In this document: one piece after another, positions 20,579 to 31,734 of the stretch
How positions within the stretch are numbered: position 1 is the stretch's first letter
Layout of the letters: each line of letters starts with the position of its first letter
From: Blattamonas nauphoetae
Taxonomy: Eukaryota; Preaxostyla; Oxymonadida
Assembly: GCA_033064195.1 (NCBI GenBank)
Contig: JARBJD010000284.1
Location: 32,897-96,896 of the forward strand
Direction of reading: 5' to 3'
Length of the DNA: 64,000 nucleotides
Position numbers and translations under genes: made by a program
Notes under the pieces: model-generated
Told to the model about the DNA's origin: nothing
The model's input: the letters and a program-made list of their open reading frames with translations, nothing else
Databases searched by the model: none

Positions 20579-23500
20579 TATGTGTCTGTTTTGGATAAAC
20601 ATTTGAATTCCTCCATCTCTTCTGAGATTGGAGTGGGTCGGAAGAGGTGAGAAATACTGTCAATTCGGATGGATGTTCTCTCTCCACTGAGAGTTATCTG
20701 AAGAAAAGAATAACGAGGGAAGAGAGAGTCAGACTTTAACTCTAACTGATGAAGGGATTCCTGACGCATAACACATTCCAGCCTCGCCATTCAGAAAGAA
20801 TTGTACTGTTCGAGGTGTTGAGGAGAGATTAAGTTCCATTCGAATGCAATCTCCTTCTTTTAGATCAGAGTGGCATTCTTGTTCCGATTGTGACAAGGGG
20901 GTGTTGAACCGGAGAATACCGTATCTGTTGAGACCGACCGAGTCTGAGACGATGAGAAAAGAGCAAAACAAACGGTCAACACCATCTTCAAGCTGTTCAC
21001 GAATGACAGGAATGGGTTCAGTGGAATCCATCAGACCAAAATAGAGATCTCCTTTGTCTTCTGAGAATGATGGTGGAGAAAAGAGTGATCATACCATCCA
21101 GAGAGAGAATCGTGAAGTCAACAGACATCACTCCATCCGTGAAAAGGTCGGCAAGAAATACTGAGCTGTTCAATGAATTATTATTTTCATCTTTACCAAC
21201 ATCAGTGCGAGTGATTTCGTTGCTGTTCTTCACAAGAAAGTGGGACGGATCTGTGAAGACGAAGGAAGGAGTTGCAGATGGGATGTGAAGGACTGATCCG
21301 GGCACATCTCGTTGTTTCCCGACAGTCTCCTTCAGTTTTCTGTTCTCTTCCTGTGCTTTCGACAGTTCTGTTTCTTTCATCTGAAATTGGACATGAATTG
21401 TTTCGAATTCGATGCGTGTTGCAGCGAGTTCCTCAGCGAAGAAGCGAGAGAGTAGTGTTTCTGGACCCAACATACAGGGTGAGCCAAAAGTAACCTTCAT
21501 CCCACAATTGTGTTTTTATGTCATCTTTTCGAAAACAAACATCAAATAGAGATCGTTGTCGCTATACTGTTTGCTCACCACCTCATTCACTGATTTCTTT
21601 CTAATCAACTTCAGTGCAGTGTACGAATGAAGTCAGATCGTTCGCATGTCCCGATTTCTGACAAAAAACGAACGAGAATTCAGTTAAGCTTTAATGATCA
21701 CTCTCTTCATATTTCACGTCTTGAAACTCTCTTTTTTAACTTTTGTCGAAAAAGGCTTTGATCGGCCCCTAGAGAAGGTTACTTTTGGCTCACCCTGTAC
21801 TCTGAAGACGATTTGTTCGAACGAGCTCGGCTGATGAGATACGTTGTGAAGGATGTCGCAAGCTCCATCCGACACATAACCAGGGCTCATCAACAGATTG
21901 AGTGAGTCCCTGGGTCCGTTAAAGACGGTCCATGGGTTGGCCGATCAAACATAACAAACTGAAGCAACAGACCTCCTCGTCTTTAGCGGCAAAACTATCT
22001 GAAACTATCCTCGAATTCATTATCGTTGATTCAACTTTCAAGCAGAATCTTTTCGAAATACCTCATTTCAGTTTTCAACTGTTTACGCCACAAACATCCA
22101 ATATCAAATGGACAAAATTGTTGAAAGCAGCAATGACTTGAAGGAGAAGGAATCGTACAACTGCTTCAAGAAGTAGATAATCACATCAGATGTTTCTATA
22201 TCTCACTGATCCGATCTCAAAGATTTCATTCCTGTTACGAACTGATGGCTACTCTGGCTCAATAACTTTTCTGAACACTCAAAATAGTGTGGAGAACGTG
22301 AACTAGATTGCTCTGATTCTTCGAAATCACATATGGACCTGGTAAACAAGCTAAATTGGACGAAGAGACAGGACGTCGTCAACTTCTTGAGAAGAAGATC
22401 AGATTGATGCAGCAACCAAAAAAGATGAAACAAGATAAATGATACTGCCGCTATTTAAGACGAGGAGGAGGCAGACACAGGAAAAAGGAAAGATTACCAA
22501 GTCTTCATTTGAAGATCCCCGTGGAATAGATGATGATCATCACGACCTACTCCGTACCAGGACGATCAACATGGAGGTGGATCTTTCTGGACCAATGCCT
22601 GTTTTTTGACGCCAGAACCATATTCTGGTCATTTCGGGAGGCGAACTTTCATGTTGCTCTAAGTGGAAAAGGAAAGGACGAAATGAAGATTGATACCTCT
22701 CAATACCGATAGCTGGCCACGTCCAGCATGGAAGTGCCGAGTTTCTCGATCGTCAACCGTTCTGGTGCTCGCTGGCGGACCCACCACAAGGACAGATCGA
22801 GGTGAGATGAGAAAGCAGTTGCGCGTACGAATAGTCTTGGAAAATAACTGCAACTCACTCCAGACAGCCATAAGATACCAAGAAATCGACCGCAGATCAT
22901 ACAAGAATATGATCAAGTCGCAAATACTGAGTCGGAGATCCAACGGTGAGTTATCCACAATTTGATCAATCTTCTCCGCGCATTTACATCGTCCCTTCTA
23001 AATCCAAGTACTCTTCATTGCGGAATATCTCAACACCAGTTCATAAGTGGTTCCCATCATGAACTTTCCAGCGGACGATCATTTCGTAATCAAATGGATT
23101 TTGCACTCTCAAAGACGTATAAAAATCCCATCGGCAACGATTTTCTTGATAGAATACGACAATTCACCCTCATTCACGTCAGACCCATCGCACAATCTTT
23201 ATCATCCAATCGACAAACAAAACAGCCCTGTAAACTCGAATAGAGGGCACATCGTCGGAATACGAGTCGCACAGGGTAGATTATTCAGCACGTTCGCGAT
23301 GGATTGCTTCATTTAAAGGATGAGTCCAAATCGATCTCAGCCGTTCACAAGTTGGCTCATTTGAGCACGTAAAGTGGCCTCCTCAAGCTTCCGAAGAAGA
23401 GAGTTGATTGTTTCAAAGAAGAGATTCAGATCTGGGTGAAGTAGTGTCAGTACAGAACACCATCTCTCCAAGCATGAAGTAGACACACCCTGATCAAGCG

Positions 23501-26500
23501 AACTCGGGAAAAACAAAGAAAGATGCGGGTCAGTTGATCAGCCCTCCTCTTCCATCCACTCGCGTGGGAATAATCCGTGCAAAACGATGAAGAGCTATCC
23601 AACACCAACAAGAGACACACCATCATACTCTCGTCCGAGACATCTGGATTTGGGAAGTCCTCATACTCTCTTTGAAGAGAGACACTCTCAGAAATTCCTA
23701 TAGTCAGACCATCCTGCCAATGGTACTGCTGGATAACTAGGTTCGACATGAATAGTCATCGTTGCCGGCAGAGAAGAAGAGGACACGAGATGCTCGCAGC
23801 ACCACACTGTCGGATGAACAAACAAGCAGGAGCTCATCAAGAACCACGCCAATCCGCAAGTGAGACTTCGAATTGAAGACTCGATCACGTCCGGAAGTAT
23901 TTCCATCCAGTTTCTGACAGGCCACTTGGCACCGATTAGCAAATTATCAGTCGAGATCGACCATGTGAATGTCTTCAAATAGAAAACATTTAGAACATTT
24001 GGCGGGAGCTGGACATCCATTCTAATTCGCAAACCGACTCTAGTTTGACGGCGTTTCAGTGCTACAAGCTTGGCAGAGCGACACACAGTCGGTTGAACAA
24101 TCCAGCAAGATTTCAACAAGAAGAACGCCAGTCTGCATGCTCTTTTCATCAAATGAAAAACACGCTGAACTGTTGGAGGGGTGGGACGTGCGTAATTATT
24201 CGTACAACGGCTCCTCAATATTCAGACGTGCGTTGGAAGGCTCCAACAAGAGTCGATCAGAGAAAGATCGCTCGAATTGTCTCACGGAGCATTGCCTCCT
24301 TTGTCGCCAGATCCATCGCATGGCGATGTTGGTTGTGTTCTCTCATCCCGTCCAGCAGCGGGGCAACATGAGAGTACACACCTTCCAATACCGGAAAGCT
24401 TGAGACAATTCTACTATAGTTGACAAGCAACGATTATCTATCCTCAAACCTCAATGGAAGGGTCGTTCCAGTCTTTAGACCCAAATCCTTTCAAATCATC
24501 AACTTTCGAAGGAGCTGAGATTCTAATGAAGTAGGAGGGTCTTAGCGTTGAAAGTGTGTTCTGGTCCGTTGTGAAGTTGAGTGACAAACGCAGAGAAGGC
24601 TCAACAGATTCATAGTCGTTGGAAGCGGAGATTCTGAGTAGCACACACTGCAGAACCGTGTTACAGTTGGAGATGAAGTCGAATCAGATCATCTGACATT
24701 TGGAGAAGAATGCACGCCTGAAGGAAGCCGAACAGAATCGAATGGAGTTCATGTGGAAAATGAAATCACGGTCAAGATACCGTTCTGTCCAGCAATTTCC
24801 GATCTGAAGTTCGAGAACTTGAACTCTCTCCATACCGACTGCCATGTGACGTTGATTGAGACCGGTCTGATTGTTGGAGAATCACTGAATATCACACTGA
24901 ACTCCTCGTACTCCTTCATCGCAACAGTCACTTCGAAAATAGAAGCCAAACGCAATCACATCGATCAAAGCGACTGAAACGGATCAGGGAGAGACCATCT
25001 TCTGTGCAGCGACATCAGACTCGACTGTCTCTCGTCCTGACAATGTCATTGCGTCAGTTCTAACTCGTCGTTCGAATCAAATGTGTTCAGAAGGGATCAC
25101 GTGCGTCATTGCTCCTCGATTGAGGATGGATGAACGATTCTGGAAGGGATTAGGCCTTTGTCGCTGTCGCTCTCGATCATTTCCATCTCCACACAGAAAG
25201 AACAAGCAAGAAATGAGTACCGGTCGTGAAGTTTGGATTGAAGAAGGACCGACAACGGAACTACTACTTTCATTTCCCTCATCGATGTCAGGATTTGAAG
25301 AAAGATGAATGACAGGAATCTCAGGATGTCACCTTGGGATTCATCATGCTCAACTTCGAGCGAGCTGACGACGAAAGCAGATAATTGTTTGTGGGAGAGT
25401 GGAATCCTGAACTTACTGAACAAGGAAGACAGCCATTAAACAGACCGACCTGGCACGTCTCGCAAGGAGCGATATATGTGAAGGGAGGGATCCTGACGAT
25501 TGAAACGAGTGCGCTCTGTCACAACAGTCGTTTCTCAGAAAGTGCAGAGAATGAGATTGGGAATCTGTATGGAGGAGCTGGAATGGAGAGGCTCTCATCG
25601 TGGATCTCGACGAGTGATTGTTCACTCACATCAAAGAAGTGATTTCTCGCTCGCTGTTCTTCGTCTCAACACTCTCTTCATCGCATACAAGCGAACTGAG
25701 CACCGAGAAAGCGGGATGTAAAGTGTCAAAGATAGGCACAACGGTGATTCCATGTTCTACCTTCGGGGAAGTGTTCGATATGCAGGAAAATGGGATTGAA
25801 AGAAGATGACTGACAGAAATGAGTTTGCCTGTATCGTCGAAGTCAGGATTCGAGAAGAGTGGGGAATGGCGTGGATGAATTGTGATTGAACTGAACGAAA
25901 CGACGATAGCGTTATTGATTCAGAAGACTTCAAAAGTGAGTCGAGTTGTCTCCTCACTCGTTCCGCATTGGGATATGCGAAGCCTTCGGGAGATCTCCTC
26001 GCTTCTGGTAGCGAGTCGAGTGCTCCTCACCATTTGTATGTGAGTGGAGTTTCCCGAATGGTCATTTCACGTGGTTGGCGAAACCACCACCGCTTTCGAT
26101 ATCTACTCCGCTCCAGTCCTAATCGTCCGATAAGACTCCTCGCTCGCCAACTGCTGGTGCCAGCTTTGGAGGAAGCACGGCCGTTGTTGATGTAAAAGGG
26201 GAGCAAGTGGGTAGAGTCGTGGAAGATTTCTTCTTTTCTAATTCTCATTCTTACTTTCCACTTGATTTTAGTCCTTTTCAAAACTCAATCTGTTGATGAG
26301 CCCTGGTTATGTGTCGGATGGAGCTTGCGACATCCTTGACACAAACCAGTGCTCATCAACCTCTTTCTCTGTCACACAGCAGTTGAAAGAGGACATCGGT
26401 ATCTCTTTAGCACTGCGGCGTTTTAAGTAGTAACCTTTTGGTGGTTTTCATTTCATGTCATTCTGACTTTTCGGTTTCTCCAGTTTTTCATCCCCGTTGG

Positions 26501-28733
26501 GGCTTTTCTGGAGTAATGGGTTGATCCCATCCTTTTGCTCATCAACCGCCCCCACTTGGGCAGAACCGGCTCGATGATTAACCTCTCGGGTCGGGATTTT
26601 TCTTTCAACAGATAAAACTTTGATTATTTTGTTTGTTGATCGGCCAACCCATGGACCGTCTTTAACGGACCCAGGGACTCACTCAATCTGTTGATGAGCA
26701 CTGGTTTGTGTCAAGGATTCTGAGAACACGAATGAGAAGAGGATGAGATGAAAGAATGAATGAAGAAAAGGCACACTTTGCTCAGAAGCAGAGAGAGAAG
26801 AATCTGGGTATCTCCCACAATCCGTTCCTTCTTGCAAACGCGATTAATGTCAAATCCCAAAACCGATTTCTCAATCTCCACAGAACTCCCTCCAACAATC
26901 CACGAACGAGATGTCAACATTTCCAGAAGAAGCTGCCCAAATGCCCACATATCTCCCGCTGCTGACCCAATCTGGAAATCTGACTGCATCGTCAGTTTAA
27001 AGAATTCTGGCGCCCAAAACTGCATCGTTCCACATTCGGCCGGGTTGCTTGTTTTCATTGTCCCAGTCCCAACAACTCCTCCAAAATCTCCTGAAATATC
27101 ACACAGAACACATACAAGAACATCAAAGATTAAAGATAAGAGAAGAAAACACACAAGACAACGAAAAAAGGAAGAAATCGAGAGAAAACAACAAACCAAG
27201 TTTCGCAATCCCATCTTTCCCAATCAGAACATTCGGTCCCTTCAGATCTCCATAGATCTCTCCACGCGAATGCAGAAACGCAATTCCATCGAGGATATCT
27301 CTCATCACACGATATACTCGCTGAAACAAGAAAAAACAATCACAAATCATGGCACAAATAACATGAAGAAATCAAATATTCAATAAGATAGATGGAAATG
27401 AAGAAACGAGAAGCACACACCACAACATCCATCTTCCCCCCAAGTTTCTGGTTTTCGGAGATTTCCGATTGAAGCGAGTGAGAACACAGTTCCAGAACCA
27501 CGTAATGTGCAGTGTCTCCTTTAATTGCCTCCACAAACCCAACCACATTCCGATGCTGGTACTTCGAAAGTTTCGCGATCTCGTGTTCATTCTTCTTGAA
27601 ATCTGATTCCGATGTGAACGGCAGGATCTTCATCGCAAAATGTTCATCCGATGGTGTCTTCGACACTTCGTGCACTGATCCAAATCTTCCTTGGCCCAGT
27701 GTTCGGACAAACTTGTCTGACATTCATGGAAAAAGGAGAAGAATCAGAGAATAAATTGGAGTGCGCTCAACGGAAAGAAAACAGAATGAAAAATGAACGC
27801 AAAATGAGAACAATCAATCATACATGGCTCAGGAACCTTGACTTCAAATCGGTTCTTTGATTTTGGCTTGGGTTGAACTTTTGTCATTTTATCTTCTTCC
27901 TTTTGTTTGTTCTTTTCATCTTCTTTTTCTCTCTTCTCTTTTTCATTTTGTTCCGCTTGTTCACGAGCTAGTCGGACATCTTCCTCGTTCCTCACTCTTT
28001 CCTCTTCTTTTGCCTTCTCCTTCGCAATCTTCTCCTTTTCTTCCTGCGGTCGACGTCTCTCTTCTTCATCAGCTCGTTTACGTGCAATCCTTTCCTCCTC
28101 TTGGTTTTCCTTAACAAATGTGAAAGTTTCACCTTTTCCAAGTCTGTAATCTTCTTCAGTCAGTGTTATCGAAACGATGTCCTGGTGTGGACGATATAGT
28201 CAAAAATTACGTAGGGAAACAAAAAGAATCATACAAACTGATGAGAATCATGAGAAAAACAACACAAATACGACCAAAATTAATGGCGGGGCACATACAT
28301 GGAAGGTGAGTTTGAGCGTCAGTGTTCCCTTCCCAGCAAAGATCGGATCAATCATCAAGGTCCTATTTTCACCTTTTTCCCAATTCTATGTGTTAATGGA
28401 GAGAGAAAGATTTTGAGAGAATGATTTGAATGTTGATTGAAGTAAAAGACAAGAGATGAGAGAATAGACATCTCTCCAGGCAATATTGTGGAAGTACGAT
28501 TCAAAGAAGATCAAGATAGCTTGAAATACAGTTCCAAAATCGGTATCCACGAGCTTGTACTCAATGATTTGTCCGACAGGAAGCTTGAATGTGATTGATT
28601 CGAGAGTCTCATATTCTTCATTTTCAAACAACATCTCATCTGCACTTTGAGCATTCCTGAAAGAGAGAATATGGCGAACAAATAGCCAGATGACAATCAT
28701 AATACCAATTGAACAGAGCATCACAGTGTCCAT
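20533..28733 (-). CDS. Membrane-anchored protein kinase with coiled coils and SPRY-like domain, interrupted by mobile elements
   Basis: Starts at the ATG at 28733 with a hydrophobic segment (MLCSIGIMIVIWLF). Next comes a folded region ending LTLKLTFH, a long Lys/Glu coiled coil (27840-28110), then a kinase domain (about 26750-27720): glycine loop GQGRFGSV, lysine in FAMKIL, YGDLKGPNVLI in place of the usual HRDLKxxN, GDFGG, and the end FWAPEFF. Key Lys and both Asp are present, so it is probably active. Exons are joined by short introns; the one before the kinase ends TGTCAG at about 27722, giving PEPYKFVRTLGQG. After LLLSK an intron leads to NPSQRISSAEL, where a DIRS-like fossil (21849-26712) is inserted. 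A second coiled coil follows, split by a MITE (21475-21797), then a SPRY-like part (DCIRMELNLSSTPRTVQFF). The pre-insertion stop was probably the TAA at the TA site 20579-20580; the present frame runs to 20533 inside the element. Confidence 0.75.
21475..21797. mobile_element. 323-bp mariner-type MITE
   Basis: 24-bp terminal inverted repeats starting CAGGGTGAGCCAAAAGTAAC, flanked by TA (21473-21474, 21798-21799). No coding capacity. It lies in the coiled-coil exon of the kinase gene. Confidence 0.85.
21885..21948 (+). repeat. Left inverted terminal repeat of DIRS-like element 2
   Basis: 64 bp, reverse complement of 26636-26699. Confidence 0.8.
26284..26360 (-). repeat. Internal complementary region of DIRS-like element 2
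   Basis: Reverse complement of the left tip (21849-21900) followed directly by that of the right tip (26690-26712), the joint lying at ATCCTT. Same layout and nearly the same distance from the right end (about 350-400 bp) as in element 1. Confidence 0.75.
26636..26699 (-). repeat. Right inverted terminal repeat of DIRS-like element 2
   Basis: 64 bp, pairs with 21885-21948. Confidence 0.8.
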
Positions 28734-28941
28734 GATGGAGATCGTGAGTCTGGGGTGAAGTGTATTCTAGATCGTCCCAACAGACATTTATTTGGCGACA
28801 CTGGCACGATCAAGATGACTCATCAGATTTTTCATCTGTGTATCAACTATGACACCAAGTTTCACGAACTTTTGAATCCAAAACCGAATGTTCTAAGAAT
28901 GAGATCATGTCATCTCGACTGATCTGAAATGTATCTTAAAA

Positions 28942-30622
28942 TTAATGATACTCGCGAGCATAATTCACCAGAAAAGCCATGGCTGGTCCCCCAGACAGAT
29001 GATTCTGACCCTGCGGGGCGTGTTCTGGCGACGTTCAAAAATAGAGACATTCAAACCTGTTGGGTGTGATTCCGAGCTCACAACTGCCAATATTCGCGGG
29101 AAGTCCTCATCCGGAAACCATCCATACACCGGTCCACCAGAATGACCTCCTGGGTTGATCAGAGGAAGACGTTGATTGTAAGCGATGAATGGAATGGGAG
29201 AGATGATGAATTAGGATCAGGTGAATATGAAGTTTATGAAGAAGGAAAATGACACAAACGAGTTAGATCGAACGATGTTGTGTAGAAGTGTGAAGTGAGG
29301 GGTCCGATCGGCACGGAATCCATTGATAGGAGATGGCCAGAATCTTGAATAAATGGCAGGACACCCTATAATGACAGAGGAGGAGAGAAAACATCAGAAA
29401 GAACGATGTCGGTGATGAAAAAGGACGGCGAAGATTCAGACATCTTTCAGCCCTGTATCTGGCTGAGGATATCCCACATTTGTCCAATCCGTCCGATTGA
29501 TCCAGTTTGGATCAAATTCAGTCGTCCCAAAGAATCCTGTGAACACCAAAAGACAATCGCGAAAAAGTGACTGCAGACCCATTTCAACGCCAAAAGGCTT
29601 CTGAAGCTTGAGACATGCATAGTCAAATGCAGCTTGCATTGCATCAATCGCGTTGGAATTCTGAGTAAAAGCAAAAACCCGCTCGACGTCGGAATAACCG
29701 AGTGGGGCTGTTTTGTGATAGTATGCGGGGAGAAAGCTGAAAGAGAGAGTTATTGAGTTCGAATCAAACCGGATTCGATCTATTGAACCATCTGACTTCC
29801 ATGGAATACAATGTGAGGCGGTTAGAACAATATCTGTATCAACCTGGAAATGATGGGATGAAGAAACGAGATAAGATGAGATACCAACGTGCCGGTACAG
29901 ATTCCCTTAGGAGAGATTAATAAACCGATCGCTGAATATGGGTAACTCGAGTTTTTGAGCTCTTTTCGGTCATCATCAAGGAAGACGTGGAGAGGCTTGT
30001 TTTTGGTGCTGCTGGTTGAGTTGGATGTCGTGTTATCTTCTGAACCGGAAAGACCAAAGCTGAAATCAAGAGTAGGTGGACGGAATCCTCGGAGGTTCTC
30101 TCCTCCGGGAATGGAGACATGCACAAATGTCGGACGGTTCCCTTTCGCTGATTTGCTGAGAATGATGGGGATAGTGATGAAAAAGGAAAAAAACGATGAT
30201 GAAGATCCGAGAAGACTGTCGAGAGGAGTCGTTGGAATGTTTCCCTTCGATCCTTTCGTCGATGAAGTCTCATCGTTGGGGCGGAGAGAATCGGCTAACA
30301 ATTCAATTAACGGTTCCCCACTCAAAGGTTGATATTGTGATTGAAATTGTTCTGTATCAGAACACAGTCCAGGATTTTTATTTGATTGGCGACGGACTTT
30401 GAGGCGATCTCGCAATTCTCGTTTTGTGAGTGGAGAATTCACAAAAGAAAGGTATAGTTGATCTGATTTCTTTGTCTTTCTTGGAGAACACTTTCCGGTA
30501 CTCGTGCAGTTCAAACATTCGTCGAATTGTTGTGTCGATCCTGTTGAGATGATGAGATGCGAAAAAGGCAGACGGGATTCAGAATGAAAAGATGAGAATA
30601 TGAAGATCACGAAAGAAATCAT
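28942..30622 (-). CDS. Secreted trypsin-fold serine peptidase with long N-terminal region
   Basis: The catalytic triad is visible in order: His in VLTASHC (about 29812), Asp in AFDYACLKL (about 29620), and Ser in NPGGHSGGPVY (about 29135). The class is chymotrypsin-fold, like bacterial V8-type glutamyl peptidases. The start at ATG 30622 gives a short hydrophobic leader (MISFVIFIFSS). About 200 residues of low-complexity, Ser/Asn-rich sequence with a CLNCTSTGKC motif precede the peptidase domain and may be a pro-region. Several short introns are needed, for example a 40-nt one between SPKGICTGTL and VDTDIVLTASHC, and one near 29070 that leads to a C-terminus LSGGPAMAFLVNYAREYH ending at TAA 28942. 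Expected to act outside the cell or in vesicles. Divergent from the RRM gene at 30773, with 150 bp between starts. Confidence 0.85.
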
Positions 30623-30772
30623 GTTAGAGGGGCCCAGAGCCAGTACGCGCTGTAGTTAAAATCCATTCGCACAGATCATTAAATGTTGTTTGGATCGAAA
30701 TTCGCTCTGCCAATTCTTTTCAACATATCTATTTCACCCGTTGGGTGACTTGATTTAATTCATTTTTGTTGT
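30623..30772. promoter_or_regulatory. Divergent promoter region
   Basis: 150 bp between the starts of the peptidase (minus) and RRM gene (plus). AT-rich; no defined motif seen. Confidence 0.4.
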
Positions 30773-31577
30773 ATGGAGCAGCCAAATCGTCTGTTTCTCT
30801 TTCTTTTATCCCAATTCATGTCGAATCATGAATTTGATTTTTACAGCAAAAGCAAAACGATCAACCAGTACTCCTCATCGATCTCGATCAAAATCTCCAT
30901 ACGCACAGCCTTTAACGACGCGAAATCAAACACCAAGCCAAAAGACCCGTCCAACCTCCAAACAATGTTCTGCTCGATCTCCTGTCACGCCCAGATCCAC
31001 ATCAACCCCAAAAATTACACCAGTACTTCGTTCAGAACAAGTTTCTAAAGATCGCCCAAAAGAATCTTTCCCAGCCCTCTCTAAACCTCGAACCCCACCA
31101 CGTGTCCGTTCATCTGTCAATCTCCCATCCAATTCACCACCAAATCCATCAAATCAACAGCCTCGTCCTCGAGGATATGCCCAAAGTACACTTTTTATTC
31201 ACACTATAGGCGGAACAGTATCATTACGAGTGTTGGAACGACGGGTCGCACTGTACGGCAAAGTACTCTGGTTTGGTGAGGATAACGAAGTAGATAAATG
31301 CATAGTCGCTGTCTTGGAACTTGTGGAACAGGCTGAAAATGCTGTCAAGGGTTTAAATGGCACTAAACTCGCAGGGACGAAACTCGCTGTTCGACGAGGA
31401 GTGAATGAGAATGTTCACAAGCAGAACGCTTCCGAAAACCAACCTAAGCCCGTTGACGTACCATCAGAAGAAAAGGAGGAGCTGTCATTATTCGATATGT
31501 TGAGCGCTGAGTCACACAGGGAGGATCTTGGAAGTTCGTTCGCACCGTGGCAAACAGCTGCATATTATGGCAAATGA
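30773..31577 (+). CDS. Single-RRM RNA-binding protein
   Basis: Predicted to bind RNA through one RRM. The first exon (30773-30788, MEQPN) and a 58-nt intron (30789-30846, GTCTGTTTC...TTTACAG) are inferred because they remove an awkward upstream frame; an alternative start is the ATG at 30828, which gives 249 residues. Residues 1-115 are Ser/Pro/Arg-rich and disordered. The RRM follows: RNP2 at STLFIHTIGG, RNP1-like strand at KCIVAVLEL (weak, aromatic residues missing), then AENAVKGLNGTKLAGTKLAV. The C-terminus is acidic and ends FAPWQTAAYYGK. The gene is convergent with the S41-like peptidase. Specific RNA target unknown. Confidence 0.75.
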
Positions 31578-31734
31578 TGGGATGTATGGAACACTTCATT
31601 CTTTATTTGCGTATCCCTTCAGGTTATGTAGATTTTTCTTTCTTAGTTATCCAAAAATCAAGGGTTTCGATCCACATCACAATCATAAGGACGTGGAGCG
31701 AAGATATAAACTCAGGGTGCAAGAAATAATAACA

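Larger units (their letters stand above)
21849..26712 (+). mobile_element. DIRS-like retroelement fossil 2
   Basis: About 4.86 kb. The ends share a 64-bp inverted repeat (21885-21948 and 26636-26699) starting GCTCATCAACAGATTGAGTG. A unique left tip of about 36 bp and right tip of about 13 bp lie outside it. An internal region at 26284-26360 joins the complements of both tips. Both junctions carry AAGGAT (21849-21854 and 26713-26718), as does the joint in the internal region. The interior is decayed with many breaks, and I recognise no intact domain. Parts of 24.4-26.2 kb on the plus strand (for example ITLNSSYSFIATVTSK) look like host surface-protein sequence rather than retroelement genes. 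It is different in sequence from element 1. It is inserted at the first bases of a kinase-gene exon. Confidence 0.65.

Noticed and set aside
24400-26200. A separate host surface-protein gene inside DIRS-like element 2
   Set aside because: Some pieces look host-like, but none is long enough or bounded by clear signals to call a gene.
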